Assembly: GCF_000241265.1 (NCBI RefSeq)
Contig: NZ_BAEE01000021.1
Coordinates: forward strand, 62,001 to 126,000
DNA length: 64,000 bases
Direction of reading: 5' to 3'
Source: Gordonia araii NBRC 100433
GTDB lineage: Bacteria > Actinomycetota > Actinomycetes > Mycobacteriales > Mycobacteriaceae
The notes under the pieces were generated by a model. That model was not told the origin of the DNA. It saw only the letters and a program-made list of their open reading frames with translations, and did not search any database. The translations under genes were made by a program, and so were the position numbers. Position 1 is the first letter of the stretch; every line of letters begins with the position of its first letter. Below are positions 54,475 through 64,000 of the stretch, one piece after another.

Positions 54475-55344
54475 GTGAGCATTCTGGAAATCGACGAACT
54501 CGTCATTGCCCTCGAGAAGGCCCTCCCCGAACTGTCGGAGGAGCACCAAGCCGACGCGACCCCGTGGCAGCCGCATGACTGGGTTCCGTGGGACCTCGGC
54601 CGGAACTTCGCCTTCCTCGGCGGTAAGGACTGGGAGCCGTCGGATAGCGACACCTCCGACGAGGTGCGCGCCGGGCTGCTGGCCCTGCTGCTGCTCAAAG
54701 ACAACCTGCCCTCGTACCACCGCCTGCTGGCGATGTACTTCCCGGCGTTCTCCGACTGGCGCGCATTGGTCGGCACCTGGACGGCCGAGGACAACCGCCA
54801 CGCGATCGTGCTGCGCGACTACCTGGTCGTCACCCGCGCCCTCGATCCGGTCGACGCCGAGAACCGTCGTCGGATCCATGTGGTCGCCGGCTACCGCCAG
54901 CGCGAGGAAGAGATCGCCGACCTGCGGCCGATGGACGTGCTCGCCCTGCTCGCGGTGCACGAGCTGCAGACCGTCGGCTTCACCGAGAAGCTTCGCGGCG
55001 TCGTCGTGGACGACGTGCTGGCGCAGATCCTCACCAAGATCGCGGCCGACGACGCGTCGCAGGCCCGCTACTTCATCGGTTTCCTCGGCGCGGGCCTCGT
55101 GGCCGACCAGGACGCGACCGTGTTGGCCATCGATTGGGCGCTGAGCAACATCGACACCATCGGTGCCGACATCGCCGACTTCGACGAGCAGCGCAACCTG
55201 TTCGCCCACTATGAGGGTCCGGAGACGCACGCGGAGATCGCCAAGGCCATCGTCGACGGCGTCAAGCTGGAGAGTGTCGACGGGTTGTCGGAGGCGGCCG
55301 ACGCCGCCAAGAAGCGGATTCTCGCCCTCGCGAACAGCGCGTAG
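54475..55344 (+). CDS. desA2: Acyl-ACP desaturase family protein, DesA2-like
   Basis: 289 residues of the ferritin-like stearoyl-ACP desaturase family, placed between glyA and phoH as in M. tuberculosis. One di-iron ligand motif is present, WTAEDNRHAIVLRDYLVVTR (E105, H109). The second motif, normally (D)ExxRH, reads ADDASQARYF at 191-200, so both the Glu and the His are replaced (Asp193, Gln196). Mycobacterial DesA2 is likewise reported to be atypical. Canonical desaturation is therefore doubtful. The start is GTG 54475 (VSILEIDELVIALEKALPEL). Confidence 0.88.
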   Translation: MSILEIDELVIALEKALPELSEEHQADATPWQPHDWVPWDLGRNFAFLGGKDWEPSDSDTSDEVRAGLLALLLLKDNLPSYHRLLAMYFPAFSDWRALVGTWTAEDNRHAIVLRDYLVVTRALDPVDAENRRRIHVVAGYRQREEEIADLRPMDVLALLAVHELQTVGFTEKLRGVVVDDVLAQILTKIAADDASQARYFIGFLGAGLVADQDATVLAIDWALSNIDTIGADIADFDEQRNLFAHYEGPETHAEIAKAIVDGVKLESVDGLSEAADAAKKRILALANSA

Positions 55345-55599
55345 CTCCCCGCCGTTTGCATAAAGTTCACACGCGGGCGCGGCGCGCCACCGCGCATCGT
55401 CGCCCGGTCGGCGTAGCGTCGGAAGCGATGGACCGCAGGGGAAGTGGTTCATCCGGGAGGTTCGATCGTGGAGTTCAGCGACACGAGGGGACCGGCCCCG
55501 GTCCTCGGCTCGCGCGGCTAGCCCAGTCGCAACGGCACGGATCGTCCGGTCACCTGTAACACCTGTCGGCGCGGGTGCCGCACCGGCGTAGGAGTCCAC
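55345..55599 (+). other. 255-bp gap between desA2 and phoH, possible structured leader
   Basis: No gene is supported here. The stretch is very GC-rich and can form hairpins, for example GGACCGG (55489-55495) with CCGGTCC (55498-55504) and flanking GAGG/CTC. A 67-codon frame at 55356 starts at TTG and is extremely basic with no ribosome-binding site, so I discount it. In mycobacteria a small antitoxin gene (phoAT) precedes phoH2, but I cannot identify one here. It could be the phoH 5' untranslated region plus a desA2 terminator. Confidence 0.35.
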
Positions 55600-56886
55600 G
55601 TGACTACTCGCACCTATGTCCTCGACACCTCTGTGCTGCTCTCCGACCCGAAGGCCGTCACGCGCTTCGACGAGCATCATGTGGTGTTGCCGCTGGTCGT
55701 CATCAGCGAGCTGGAGGGCAAACGCCACCACCACGAACTCGGCTGGTTCGCCCGGGAGGCGTTGCGCCTTCTCGACGATCTGCGCGGTGAGTTCGGCCGG
55801 CTCGACGAACCGATCCCCATCGGCGAAGTCGGCGGCACCCTGCAAGTCGAGCTGAACCACACCGACCCGGCCGTCCTGCCGAGCGGATTTCGCACCGACG
55901 ACAACGACTCCCGCATCCTGGCCTGTGCGCTGAACCTGCGCGCCGAGGGGCGCAACGTCACCCTGGTCACCAAGGACACGCCGCTGCGGGTCAAGGCGGG
56001 AGCCGTCGGTCTGGCCGCCGACGAGTACCACGCCCAGGACGTCGTCGTCTCCGGGTGGAGCGGGATGACCGAGCTGGAGGTGAGCGCGGCGCAGATCGAC
56101 GCGCTCTTCGAAGAAGGCGTGATCGATCTCGACGAGGCGCGCGACCTGCCGTGCCACACGGGTATCCGATTGGTCGGCGGGTCCAGTGCGCTGGGCAGGG
56201 TGAACGCGGACAAACGGGTGCAGCTGGTGCGCGGTGACCGCGAGGCCTTCGGGCTGCACGGCCGTTCCGCCGAGCAGCGCGTCGCGCTCGACCTGCTGCT
56301 CGACGACACGGTCGGGATTGTCTCCCTCGGCGGCAAGGCCGGCACCGGCAAGTCGGCGCTCGCCCTGTGCGCCGGGCTGGAGGCGGTCCTGGAGCGGCGG
56401 ACCCATCGCAAGGTCGTCGTGTTCCGGCCGCTCTACGCGGTCGGCGGGCAGCAGCTCGGCTATCTGCCCGGGAGCGAGGCCGAGAAGATGGGGCCGTGGG
56501 CGCAGGCCGTCTTCGACACGCTGGAGGGCCTGGCGTCGACGGAGGTCATCGACGAGGTCGCCTCGCGCGGCATGCTCGAGGTGCTGCCGCTGACGCATAT
56601 CCGCGGGCGGTCGCTGCACGATTCCTTCGTCATCGTCGACGAGGCGCAGTCGTTGGAGCGCAACGTGCTGCTGACCGTGCTGTCGCGGCTGGGCTCCGGC
56701 TCGCGGGTGGTCTTGACCCATGATGTCGCACAGCGCGACAACCTGCGCGTGGGACGCCACGACGGTGTCGCGGCGGTGATCGAGAAGCTCAAGGGACATC
56801 CGCTGTTCGCGCACATCACGCTGACCCGTTCGGAGCGCTCGCCGATCGCGGCGCTGGTGACCGACATGCTCGAAGAATTCACGTAG
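55600..56886 (+). CDS. phoH2: PIN-PhoH fusion protein (PhoH2 type)
   Basis: 428 residues. Residues 1-140 form a PIN RNase domain: [19 protein letters not shown] (D9), [17 protein letters not shown] (E38), [17 protein letters not shown] (D101/D103). Residues 210-428 form the PhoH ATPase: Walker [20 protein letters not shown] (244-252) and Walker [22 protein letters not shown]. tuberculosis PhoH2 has sequence-specific RNA unwinding and cleavage activity. GTG 55600 follows GTAGGAGTCCAC. It ends at a shared terminator with the convergent L,D-transpeptidase gene. Confidence 0.92.
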   Translation: MTTRTYVLDTSVLLSDPKAVTRFDEHHVVLPLVVISELEGKRHHHELGWFAREALRLLDDLRGEFGRLDEPIPIGEVGGTLQVELNHTDPAVLPSGFRTDDNDSRILACALNLRAEGRNVTLVTKDTPLRVKAGAVGLAADEYHAQDVVVSGWSGMTELEVSAAQIDALFEEGVIDLDEARDLPCHTGIRLVGGSSALGRVNADKRVQLVRGDREAFGLHGRSAEQRVALDLLLDDTVGIVSLGGKAGTGKSALALCAGLEAVLERRTHRKVVVFRPLYAVGGQQLGYLPGSEAEKMGPWAQAVFDTLEGLASTEVIDEVASRGMLEVLPLTHIRGRSLHDSFVIVDEAQSLERNVLLTVLSRLGSGSRVVLTHDVAQRDNLRVGRHDGVAAVIEKLKGHPLFAHITLTRSERSPIAALVTDMLEEFT

Positions 56887-56912
56887 GCCCCGGAACCGAT
56901 CACCGGCAAAGT

Positions 56913-56945
56913 CAGACCCCGACACCTCGCGGATGTCGGGGTCTG
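56913..56945. terminator. Bidirectional terminator between phoH2 and the L,D-transpeptidase gene
   Basis: CAGACCCCGACA (56913-56924) pairs perfectly with 56934-56945 around a 9-nt loop. It lies 26 bp after the phoH2 stop and 19 bp after the convergent gene's stop, so it can serve both. Confidence 0.78.
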
Positions 56946-56964
56946 ATTCGTCCTGGTTCGGCGG

Positions 56965-57861
56965 CTAGCTCTGCGCGACCTTGCCCAATGCCTCCGGGAT
57001 CAGGTTCAGCAGCGTCCCGGCGAGTCCGCCCAGAATGCCGTCGGCGGCACCGTTGGGGGAGCCGTTCTGCTCCTGCGGGCTCGCACCGCCCATGTCACCG
57101 GTCGGTGCTTGCGCGTTGACGCCGATGGTCATCTTCGGCGACTTCGCGGGATCGAGCCACTTCAGGATCTGGATCATCGACGCCTCGGGCACGGCGACGC
57201 AGCCGAGCGTCGGCTGGTTGTTGGTCACGTGCAGGAACATTGCCGACGCCTTGCCCGGTGTGCGGGCGGTGTTGTGGGCGATGTTGACCGCGTAGTCGTA
57301 GACGGGGCCCATGTTGTACAGGTTCTCCGCGTCGGAGCTGGGCTTTTCCTTCTTGGTGACCATGGTGTTGTAGGTGGGGGACTTCATGTCCGAGTCCCAC
57401 CAGTCCTCGGCGGTCACCTTCTTGTACGGCATCTTGCTGCCCGGGTTCGCCTTGCGGCCGAACGCCTGGTCCAGTGCGAAGGTGCCGGACGGCGTGCGCG
57501 GCACGTTGTCCTTGGGTTCGCCCTGGCCCTGGGCGCCGAAGAACGCCTTGACGGGCTGCACGACGATCTTCCAGGTGCCGTTCGCCTCCTTCTCGTAGGC
57601 GGTCAGCGTCCCGGTGGTGTCGCTGGCGTTCTTGCCGGTGGCGACGATGAGCTGCGATGTCGGCGCGCCGGTCGGCGACGGGGTTCCGCCACCGGCGATC
57701 GCGTCGAGCACGCTGTTCAACGTCTGGTCCACCGACCCGTTGCCCGTACTCGGAGCCTGTGGCTGCGCACCCGCGACTGCGGGGACAGCCACGACGGCCG
57801 CGGACACGGCAGCAACGAGTCCCATTAGTCTCAAATTTCTCTGCAGTAACTTCAGCACCAC
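56965..57861 (-). CDS. L,D-transpeptidase (YkuD) family exported protein
   Basis: 298 residues. A signal peptide (LMGLVAAVSAAVVAVPAVAG, then AQPQAP) predicts export. The YkuD domain has TLTAYEKEANGTWKIVVQPV, PRTPSGTFALDQAFG and the catalytic region SAMFLHVTNNQPTLGCVAVP, where the His and the Cys of 'LGC' are the expected catalytic residues (the classic motif is SxGC; here T-L-G-C). A Gly-rich, non-conserved tail follows. It may form 3-3 cross-links in peptidoglycan or attach envelope components. The start is one of two adjacent GTG codons (57861 or 57858). A 22-bp tandem array lies upstream. Confidence 0.82.
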   Translation of the reverse strand: MVLKLLQRNLRLMGLVAAVSAAVVAVPAVAGAQPQAPSTGNGSVDQTLNSVLDAIAGGGTPSPTGAPTSQLIVATGKNASDTTGTLTAYEKEANGTWKIVVQPVKAFFGAQGQGEPKDNVPRTPSGTFALDQAFGRKANPGSKMPYKKVTAEDWWDSDMKSPTYNTMVTKKEKPSSDAENLYNMGPVYDYAVNIAHNTARTPGKASAMFLHVTNNQPTLGCVAVPEASMIQILKWLDPAKSPKMTIGVNAQAPTGDMGGASPQEQNGSPNGAADGILGGLAGTLLNLIPEALGKVAQS

Positions 57862-57942
57862 TTCAGTGTGCCAGTAGAAATCGGTGGTTGAGTCACGTAA
57901 CGGTTACGGTGACGCAAGGATCCGATCAAGCGCCGCCCCTCC

Positions 57943-58066
57943 GCCGAGTGGGCACCTGACCTTCGCCGAGTGGGCACCTGACCTTCGCCGAGTGGGCACC
58001 TGACCTTCGCCGAGTGGGCACCTGACCTTCGCCGAGTGGGCACCTGACCTTCGCCGAGTGGGCACC
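57943..58066. repeat. 22-bp tandem repeat array, six units
   Basis: GCCGAGTGGGCACC recurs at 57943, 57965, 57987, 58009, 58031 and 58053, an exact 22-bp period. The linker TGACCTTC is identical in all five intervals, so the array is essentially perfect. It fills the gap between the PIG-L stop (6 bp away) and the L,D-transpeptidase start. It shares the 9-nt core AGTGGGCAC with the 21-bp array at 18367-18463. Confidence 0.92.
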
Positions 58067-58071
58067 GTCCG

Positions 58072-58758
58072 CTAGCCGGTGGCGACCAATTCGAATCCGA
58101 CAGCACGTCGCCCGCCGAAGTCGTCGCGGGCCTGGGTCGTCGCCTCGACCTGGTCGTACGCCTGCTTGCCGACCGGGGTATCCGGATCGAGGACCCGCAG
58201 GTATTCGCGGTGCTCGGCCAGCGATCGCACGGCCGCCTCGATGTCGGCACCGCCCACGGCGACGGCGTGCGTGGCTTGCGGGCTGTTCTCGAACAGCCAG
58301 CGCGGGCGCGGGCCGTCGAGTTCGGCGAAAGCCTGGCGGACCGCGGCCGCGAACTCCATGTGATCGCGCTGATTGGGCATGCCCGGACCCCATTCCGGCC
58401 CGCCGTAGGTGGCCAGCACGACGTCGGGCGCGACGCGGGAGATCGTCTCGGCGACCTTCGCGCGCAACTCGGGAGTGTTGAACACCTCGCTGTCGGGGAA
58501 GCCCCAGAACGTCACCTCGTCGACGCCGACCTCGGCGGCCGAGGCGATCTGCTCGCCCTCCCGCAGCGGCCCGCACTCTTCCGGAGGCATGCCTTCGATT
58601 CCGGCCTCGCCGCTCGTCGCGAGCGCGTAGACCACCCGTTTGCCCGCATGCGTCCAGCGATGCACGGCGGCGGCCATGCCGTATTCGGGATCGTCGGGGT
58701 GGGCGACGAGCACGAGTGCGGTCTGCCAGTCGTCGGGGAACTCCGCGATGTCGGCCAT
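58072..58758 (-). CDS. PIG-L family deacetylase
   Basis: 228 residues of the LmbE/PIG-L zinc-hydrolase family. Metal-site motifs are LVLVAHPDDPEYGMAAAVHR and GMPNQRDHMEFAAA, where the second is a variant of the usual HxDH. Further features: ALATSGEAGIEGMPPEECGP and EVTFWGFPDSEVFN. Such enzymes remove N-acetyl groups from sugar conjugates, and a mycothiol link is possible, but mca is already present and the sequence is neither clearly MshB nor Mca. The first codon is ATG 58758 (MADIAEFPDDWQTALVLVAH). Function unassigned. Confidence 0.85.
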   Translation of the reverse strand: MADIAEFPDDWQTALVLVAHPDDPEYGMAAAVHRWTHAGKRVVYALATSGEAGIEGMPPEECGPLREGEQIASAAEVGVDEVTFWGFPDSEVFNTPELRAKVAETISRVAPDVVLATYGGPEWGPGMPNQRDHMEFAAAVRQAFAELDGPRPRWLFENSPQATHAVAVGGADIEAAVRSLAEHREYLRVLDPDTPVGKQAYDQVEATTQARDDFGGRRAVGFELVATG

Positions 58759-58791
58759 GGCCTCAGGCTAGGCCGAGTTGCGCCGGGTTCG

Positions 58792-60186
58792 TCAGCGTTC
58801 GCGGTCCAGGTTGGCCATCTTGAGCACGTCGAGCCGCTTGTCCAGCTCCTCGGTGGTCAGGTTATCGCCGATCAGCTCACGGTCGATCACCGTCTGCCGG
58901 ATCGTCTTGCCTTCCTTCAGCGCCTGCTTGGCGACCGCGGCGGCCTCCTCGTAGCCGATGGCGCTGTTGAGCGGGGTGACGATCGACGGGGAACTCTCCG
59001 CCAGCGTGCGCAGCCGATCGGTGTTGGCGACCAGACCGCTGATGCAACGGTCGGCGAACAACCGCGAGACGTTGGTCAGCAACGTGATCGACTCGAGTAC
59101 GTTGCGCGCCATCATCGGGATGTAGACGTTCAGCTCGAAGGCGCCGTTGCCGCCGCCCCAGGTGACCGCGGTGTCATTGCCGATAACCTGCGCGGCGACC
59201 TGCGTGGCCGCCTCCGGCAGCACCGGATTCACCTTGCCGGGCATGATCGAACTGCCCGGCTGCAGGTCTGGGAGCTGGATTTCGCCGAGCCCGGTGAGCG
59301 GGCCGGAGCCCATCCAGCGGATGTCGTTGGCGATCTTGGTGAGTGACACGGCGATCGTCTTGAGCTGTCCGGAGAGTTCGACGAGGCCGTCGCGCGCGGC
59401 CTGCGCCTCGAAGTTGTCCGCGGCCAGGCGCAGGGCATCGACGCCGGTGAGCTTGACCAGTTCGGCCGTCACCTTTGTGCCGAAGCCGTCGGGGGCGTTG
59501 AGCCCGGTGCCGACCGCGGTACCGCCGATCGGCAGTTCGCCGACGCGGGGAAGTGCCGACTGGACCCGTTCGATGCCGGCCTCGATCTGCCGGGCGTAGC
59601 CGCCGAACTCCTGCCCGAGGGTGACCGGAACCGCGTCCATCAGGTGGGTGCGGCCGCTCTTGACCACATCGCGCCATTCGTCGGCCTTGGCCGCCAGGGC
59701 CTTCCGCAGATGCTCGAGTGCCGGGATGAGACCGGTCACCGCGGCCTCGGTGGCGGCGACGTGCGTCGCGGTGGGGAAGGTGTCGTTGGAGGACTGCGAC
59801 ATGTTGACGTGATCGTTGGGATGAACGTCGACGCCGTTGGCTTTCGCGATCGACGCGATCACCTCGTTGGCGTTCATGTTCGAGCTGGTCCCCGACCCGG
59901 TCTGGAACACGTCGATGGGGAACTGGTCGTCGTGTTTGCCCTCGGCAATCTCGCTGGCGGCGGCGATGATGGCGTCGGCCTTCTCCGCGTCGAGCAGACC
60001 GAGGTCTTTGTTGACCTGTGCGCATGCCGCCTTGAGGAGTCCGAGCGCTCGGATTTGGGTGCGTTCGAGCGGGCGGTGGCTGATCGGGAAGTTCTCGACG
60101 GCCCGCTGGGTCTGGGCCCGCCACAGGGCGTCGACGGGCACTTTGACCTCGCCCATGGTGTCGTGTTCGATGCGGTACTCGGTCAT
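58792..60186 (-). CDS. fumC: Fumarate hydratase, class II
   Basis: 464 residues. An iron-independent fumarase that hydrates fumarate to malate in the citric acid cycle. The start [20 protein letters not shown] leads into [16 protein letters not shown]. The signature [11 protein letters not shown] and the active-site regions [31 protein letters not shown] and [17 protein letters not shown] are complete. ATG 60186 is preferred to 60207 because GGAGGAG lies at 60193-60201, within the longer frame. An iron-box-like sequence (60215-60233) lies upstream. A class I fumarase is encoded nearby. Confidence 0.94.
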   Translation of the reverse strand: MTEYRIEHDTMGEVKVPVDALWRAQTQRAVENFPISHRPLERTQIRALGLLKAACAQVNKDLGLLDAEKADAIIAAASEIAEGKHDDQFPIDVFQTGSGTSSNMNANEVIASIAKANGVDVHPNDHVNMSQSSNDTFPTATHVAATEAAVTGLIPALEHLRKALAAKADEWRDVVKSGRTHLMDAVPVTLGQEFGGYARQIEAGIERVQSALPRVGELPIGGTAVGTGLNAPDGFGTKVTAELVKLTGVDALRLAADNFEAQAARDGLVELSGQLKTIAVSLTKIANDIRWMGSGPLTGLGEIQLPDLQPGSSIMPGKVNPVLPEAATQVAAQVIGNDTAVTWGGGNGAFELNVYIPMMARNVLESITLLTNVSRLFADRCISGLVANTDRLRTLAESSPSIVTPLNSAIGYEEAAAVAKQALKEGKTIRQTVIDRELIGDNLTTEELDKRLDVLKMANLDRER

Positions 60187-60214
60187 CGTCGGCGCTCCTC
60201 CGTTCAACGATTAA

Positions 60215-60233
60215 TTAGGTTGGCCTAACCCTA
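60215..60233. promoter_or_regulatory. IdeR/DtxR-like iron box upstream of fumC
   Basis: TTAGGTTGGCCTAACCCTA matches the DtxR/IdeR consensus TTAGGTTAGGCTAACCTAA at 15 of 19 positions by eye. It lies about 30 bp before the fumC start, in promoter position. Iron-dependent repression of fumC would follow. The match is good but not proof of binding. Confidence 0.6.
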
Positions 60234-60315
60234 CGCCGCTTGAATGATTGCCTTCCCCGGGCCCCGTTGAACCGTGCGGTCGTCGGTGGCCGCCTGCCGA
60301 GCGCCGACGGCCCCG

Positions 60316-60885
60316 CTAGCGGGTGGTGGCGACGAGCGCGGCGGGAACGAGTGAGATCGGGAACGGATCGGTCACCGTGAATTCGTCGTCGCCGGTGACC
60401 TCGGCGCTGCGGGTGTACTCGTCGTCGCGGAGTTCCCAGGCCGTTATGGAGGGGACGGCCGGGTCGACGGTCCAGTAGTGCGGGCAGCCGGCGCGGGCCA
60501 GCCGCTCCTTCTTCAGCAGCAGGTCGATCCCCCGCGTGGACGGCGAGAGCACTTCGATCGCCAGCAACGGTGGTCCGGGCAGGTCGCGTTCGGTGAGGTT
60601 GGCGTTGCGCGCGACGAGGACGTCGGGCTGGATCACCGTGTCGTTGGCCAGCACCACGTCGAAGGGTGCGGGCAACACTTCGGCGGTGTCGGGGCAGGCG
60701 TCGTAGATCGCGACGGACAGGCGCATCACCGCACGTTGATGACGAAGGATCGGGGCCGGACTCACGATCAGCACCCCATCGATGAGTTCGTAGCGGTGGC
60801 CGTCGTCGGGCATGAGGTCGAGGTCGTCACGCGTCAACGCCCGCCCGCGCGGCAAGCCCAGGACCTGGGTATTCATGGCAGTCAT
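60316..60885 (-). CDS. Uma2 family protein (restriction-endonuclease-like fold)
   Basis: About 189 residues. The PD-(D/E)xK-like core of the DUF820/Uma2 family is visible: LMPDDGHRYELIDGVLIVSP, NDTVIQPDVLVARN (Asp), LLAIEVLSPSTRGIDLLLKK (Glu and downstream Lys) and HYWTVDPAVPSITAWEL. Most such proteins have no proven role; they are abundant in cyanobacteria and actinobacteria. The start is ATG 60885 or 60876 (MNTQVLGLPRG). It lies between fumC and the class I fumarase, within an apparent insertion. Confidence 0.85.
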   Translation of the reverse strand: MTAMNTQVLGLPRGRALTRDDLDLMPDDGHRYELIDGVLIVSPAPILRHQRAVMRLSVAIYDACPDTAEVLPAPFDVVLANDTVIQPDVLVARNANLTERDLPGPPLLAIEVLSPSTRGIDLLLKKERLARAGCPHYWTVDPAVPSITAWELRDDEYTRSAEVTGDDEFTVTDPFPISLVPAALVATTR

Positions 60886-60994
60886 CGTACTCAAACCTCC
60901 GCGCTCCCTGGAACGAATCCGGGGCGCCGGCGTTCATTGTCGACGTCAACCCGCACGGATGCATATAGTCATATCGCGGCGTATGGTTAGACAT

Positions 60995-61270
60995 ATGAGA
61001 ACCACGATCATCTTGCCGGATGGCCTGTATGAGCAAGTGAAGCGCACCGCGCGGGACGCCGATCAAACAGTCACCTCGCTGGTGGAGGAGGCCCTTCGAC
61101 GCGAGTTGGAACGGCGATCGACGCCGGGGGCGCGACGGAAGAAGGTCGTGTTGCCGGAACCGTACGACCCCGGGCCGAACGGCGGGATGCGCCCAGGGCT
61201 CGACCCTGTCAAGACATCGGCACTGCTCGAAATCGGCGAAGAAGGGCTTCCAATCGAGAAGGTGCGCTGA
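60995..61270 (+). CDS. vapB: VapB-type antitoxin
   Basis: 91 residues. An N-terminal ribbon-helix-helix, MRTTIILPDGLYEQVKRTAR, then DADQTVTSLVEEALRRELER, is followed by a C-terminal tail that would wrap the toxin (KVVLPEPYDPGPNGGMRPGL). ATG 60995 is used; earlier codons lie in the upstream Uma2 region. The stop is followed 1 bp later by the vapC start, as in most vapBC operons. Confidence 0.87.
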   Translation: MRTTIILPDGLYEQVKRTARDADQTVTSLVEEALRRELERRSTPGARRKKVVLPEPYDPGPNGGMRPGLDPVKTSALLEIGEEGLPIEKVR

Positions 61271-61271
61271 C

Positions 61272-61700
61272 GTGCAGATGCCCGACATCAACGTCCTGAT
61301 CGGGGCGCTGCGGCAGGAGGCGGACCGTCACGTCGAGTTGCGTCAGTGGCTGCAGTCGGCGTTGGAATCCGACGAAACTCTGGCGCTGACTCCAGCCGTG
61401 GTCGCGGGATACATCCGGATTGTGACTAATCGACATATCTACGCTGCGCCCACGCCGCTGGCGGTCGCGCTGGCTCACATCGAATCGCTGCGTGCGAACA
61501 ACGGGGTGGTTGACGTATTGCCGGGTCCGCGTCACTGGGAGATATTTGCCGGCCTGTGCCGCTCGGCCGATGCGAAAGGGCCCTTGATCTCCGACGCCGA
61601 TCACGCTGCGACGGCGATCGAGCACGGCGCCACCTGGGTCACCCTCGACCGCGACTTCGCTCGGTTCCCCGGCCTCAAGTGGCAGGTGCCGGGCGGATGA
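61272..61700 (+). CDS. vapC: VapC-type PIN-domain ribonuclease toxin
   Basis: 142 residues of a PIN domain. Acidic residues of the metal site are in MPDINVLIGALRQEA (D5), the mid-domain LTPAVVAGYIRIVTN, and SDADHAATAIEHGATWVTLD, then RDFARFPGLKWQVP. The family's usual conserved Glu in the second helix is replaced by AGYIRIVTN-type sequence, as in the FitB/VapC subgroup with 'RIVTN'. RNA target unknown. It is convergent with the class I fumarase, 10 bp apart. Confidence 0.87.
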   Translation: MQMPDINVLIGALRQEADRHVELRQWLQSALESDETLALTPAVVAGYIRIVTNRHIYAAPTPLAVALAHIESLRANNGVVDVLPGPRHWEIFAGLCRSADAKGPLISDADHAATAIEHGATWVTLDRDFARFPGLKWQVPGG

Positions 61701-61710
61701 GCTGCCGCGG

Positions 61711-63411
<1,701 letters not shown>

Positions 63412-63494
63412 AGGGAGCAATCGTACTTCCCGCCCACTCTGACCTGCGGGTTAGTCAAACCTAACCTCGGTTGTTCGAGGTGTTCGGCGTCTGC

Positions 63495-64000
63495 CTAGAC
63501 GTCGATGCGCGCGTACTCCCGCAGCTTTGAGGTGCGGTGGAAGCTCTCGATGCGGCGGATCGTGCCCGACTTCGAGCGCATCACCAGCGAGCGGGTCGTC
63601 GCACCGTTGGCCCGGTAGGACACGCCGCGCAGCATGTCGCCGTTGGTGACGCCGGTGGCGGCGAAGAAGGTGTTCTCGCCGCGGACGAGGATGTCGGTGG
63701 TGAGCACCTTGTCCAGGTCGTGACCGGCCGCGATGGCTTTGGCCTTCTCCTCGTCGTCGCGCGGCCAGAGCTTGCCCTGGATCTCACCGCCCATGCACTT
63801 CATGGCGACCGCGGTGATGATGCCCTCGGGGGTGCCGCCGACGCCCATCAGAAGGTCGACCGAGCTGGTGTCGTCGGCCGCGGCGATCGCGCCGGCCACG
63901 TCGCCGTCGGAGATGAGCCGGACCTTGGCTCCGGCGGCGCGGATCTGAGCGATGAGGTCCACGTGGCGCGGGCGGTCCAACACGACGACGGTCAGGTCGG
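63495..64000 (-). CDS. glpX: Class II fructose-1,6-bisphosphatase (GlpX), C-terminal part
   Basis: The frame enters from the right edge; about 168 C-terminal residues are visible ([20 protein letters not shown] through [19 protein letters not shown]). Family features are [60 protein letters not shown] and [20 protein letters not shown]. GlpX dephosphorylates fructose-1,6-bisphosphate and is the gluconeogenic phosphatase in many actinobacteria. In M. tuberculosis it is directly adjacent to fumC; here a class I fumarase, VapBC and Uma2 lie between. Confidence 0.93.
   Translation of the reverse strand, partial: DLTVVVLDRPRHVDLIAQIRAAGAKVRLISDGDVAGAIAAADDTSSVDLLMGVGGTPEGIITAVAMKCMGGEIQGKLWPRDDEEKAKAIAAGHDLDKVLTTDILVRGENTFFAATGVTNGDMLRGVSYRANGATTRSLVMRSKSGTIRRIESFHRTSKLREYARIDV

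Noticed and set aside
55356-55559. A small basic frame upstream of phoH2 as a PhoAT-like antitoxin
   Set aside because: It starts at TTG without a ribosome-binding site, is extremely Arg/Gly-rich and has no resemblance to an RHH or other antitoxin fold.
53068-56925. A 1285-codon open frame antisense to glyA, desA2 and phoH2
   Set aside because: It spans three well-recognised genes and their gaps on the opposite strand, and is low-complexity, His/Gln/Arg-rich in translation. Long antisense frames arise from GC-rich third positions.
60960-60994. Operator for vapBC in the AT-rich stretch CATATAGTCATAT
   Set aside because: The symmetry is imperfect and I could not define convincing arms.
63451-63469. 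Iron box upstream of the class I fumarase as a firm feature
   Set aside because: Only 12 of 19 positions match the IdeR consensus, too weak to list on its own; noted only within the fumarase finding.

Overview
The window is about 64 kb of GC-rich actinobacterial chromosome. Gene content and order point to the mycolic-acid-containing Mycobacteriales, and a Gordonia-like genus is my best guess. Supporting features are the mycothiol gene mca, two MMPL transporters, a desA2-type acyl-ACP desaturase, a short-chain Z-isoprenyl diphosphate synthase, and a backbone matching my recollection of the M. tuberculosis Rv1074c-Rv1099c interval: thiolase, SGNH hydrolase, cbs, metB, greA, DUF4307, mca, small membrane protein, thioredoxin-domain protein, trhA, uppS-like, coaA, glyA, desA2, phoH, fumC, glpX. 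The species is not proven.

Layout. 1-8.4 kb: phosphotransferase (partial), MMPL/TetR pair, BAX-inhibitor-like protein, VOC protein with a divergent WYL regulator, thiolase, SGNH hydrolase. 8.5-11 kb: cbs-metB, translationally coupled. 11-34 kb: a large accessory block between metB and greA. It holds glutaminase-STAS, SRPBCC protein, amidohydrolase lipoprotein, a second MMPL/TetR pair with a clear operator, a defence island (18.5-32 kb), and a secreted HNH-nuclease toxin operon. 34-46 kb: backbone genes (greA, queuosine-precursor transporter, mca, thioredoxin-domain protein, type I DAHP synthase with a leader-peptide attenuator, trhA, isoprenyl transferase, CYTH protein) with a convergent toxin/antitoxin pair and PepSY genes added. 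46-51 kb: accessory regulators and oxidoreductases. 51-64 kb: backbone coaA, glyA, desA2, phoH, an L,D-transpeptidase, PIG-L deacetylase, fumC, glpX, with a Uma2 protein, VapBC and a class I fumarase lying between fumC and glpX.

The centre of interest is the island at 18.5-32 kb. Four co-directional genes encode a DEAH helicase ending in a DUF3883-type nuclease-like domain, a DUF1156 adenine-methylase-like protein, an ATPase joining a Swt1-like HEPN RNase domain to a DUF499 ATPase, and an unrecognised coiled-coil protein. The first three correspond to the helicase-methylase-ATPase (Hma) defence architecture as I remember it. A divergent Fic protein with an autoinhibitory motif and a winged-helix-like tail shares a nested double-palindrome control region with the operon. 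The block is bounded by an intact XRE regulator on the left and a decayed copy of part of such a gene on the right.

Other notable elements are the aromatic leader peptide and mutually exclusive hairpins before the DAHP synthase gene, an IdeR/DtxR-like box before the iron-independent fumarase in a locus that also carries the Fe-S fumarase, two minisatellite arrays sharing a 9-nt core, and several strong palindromic operators.
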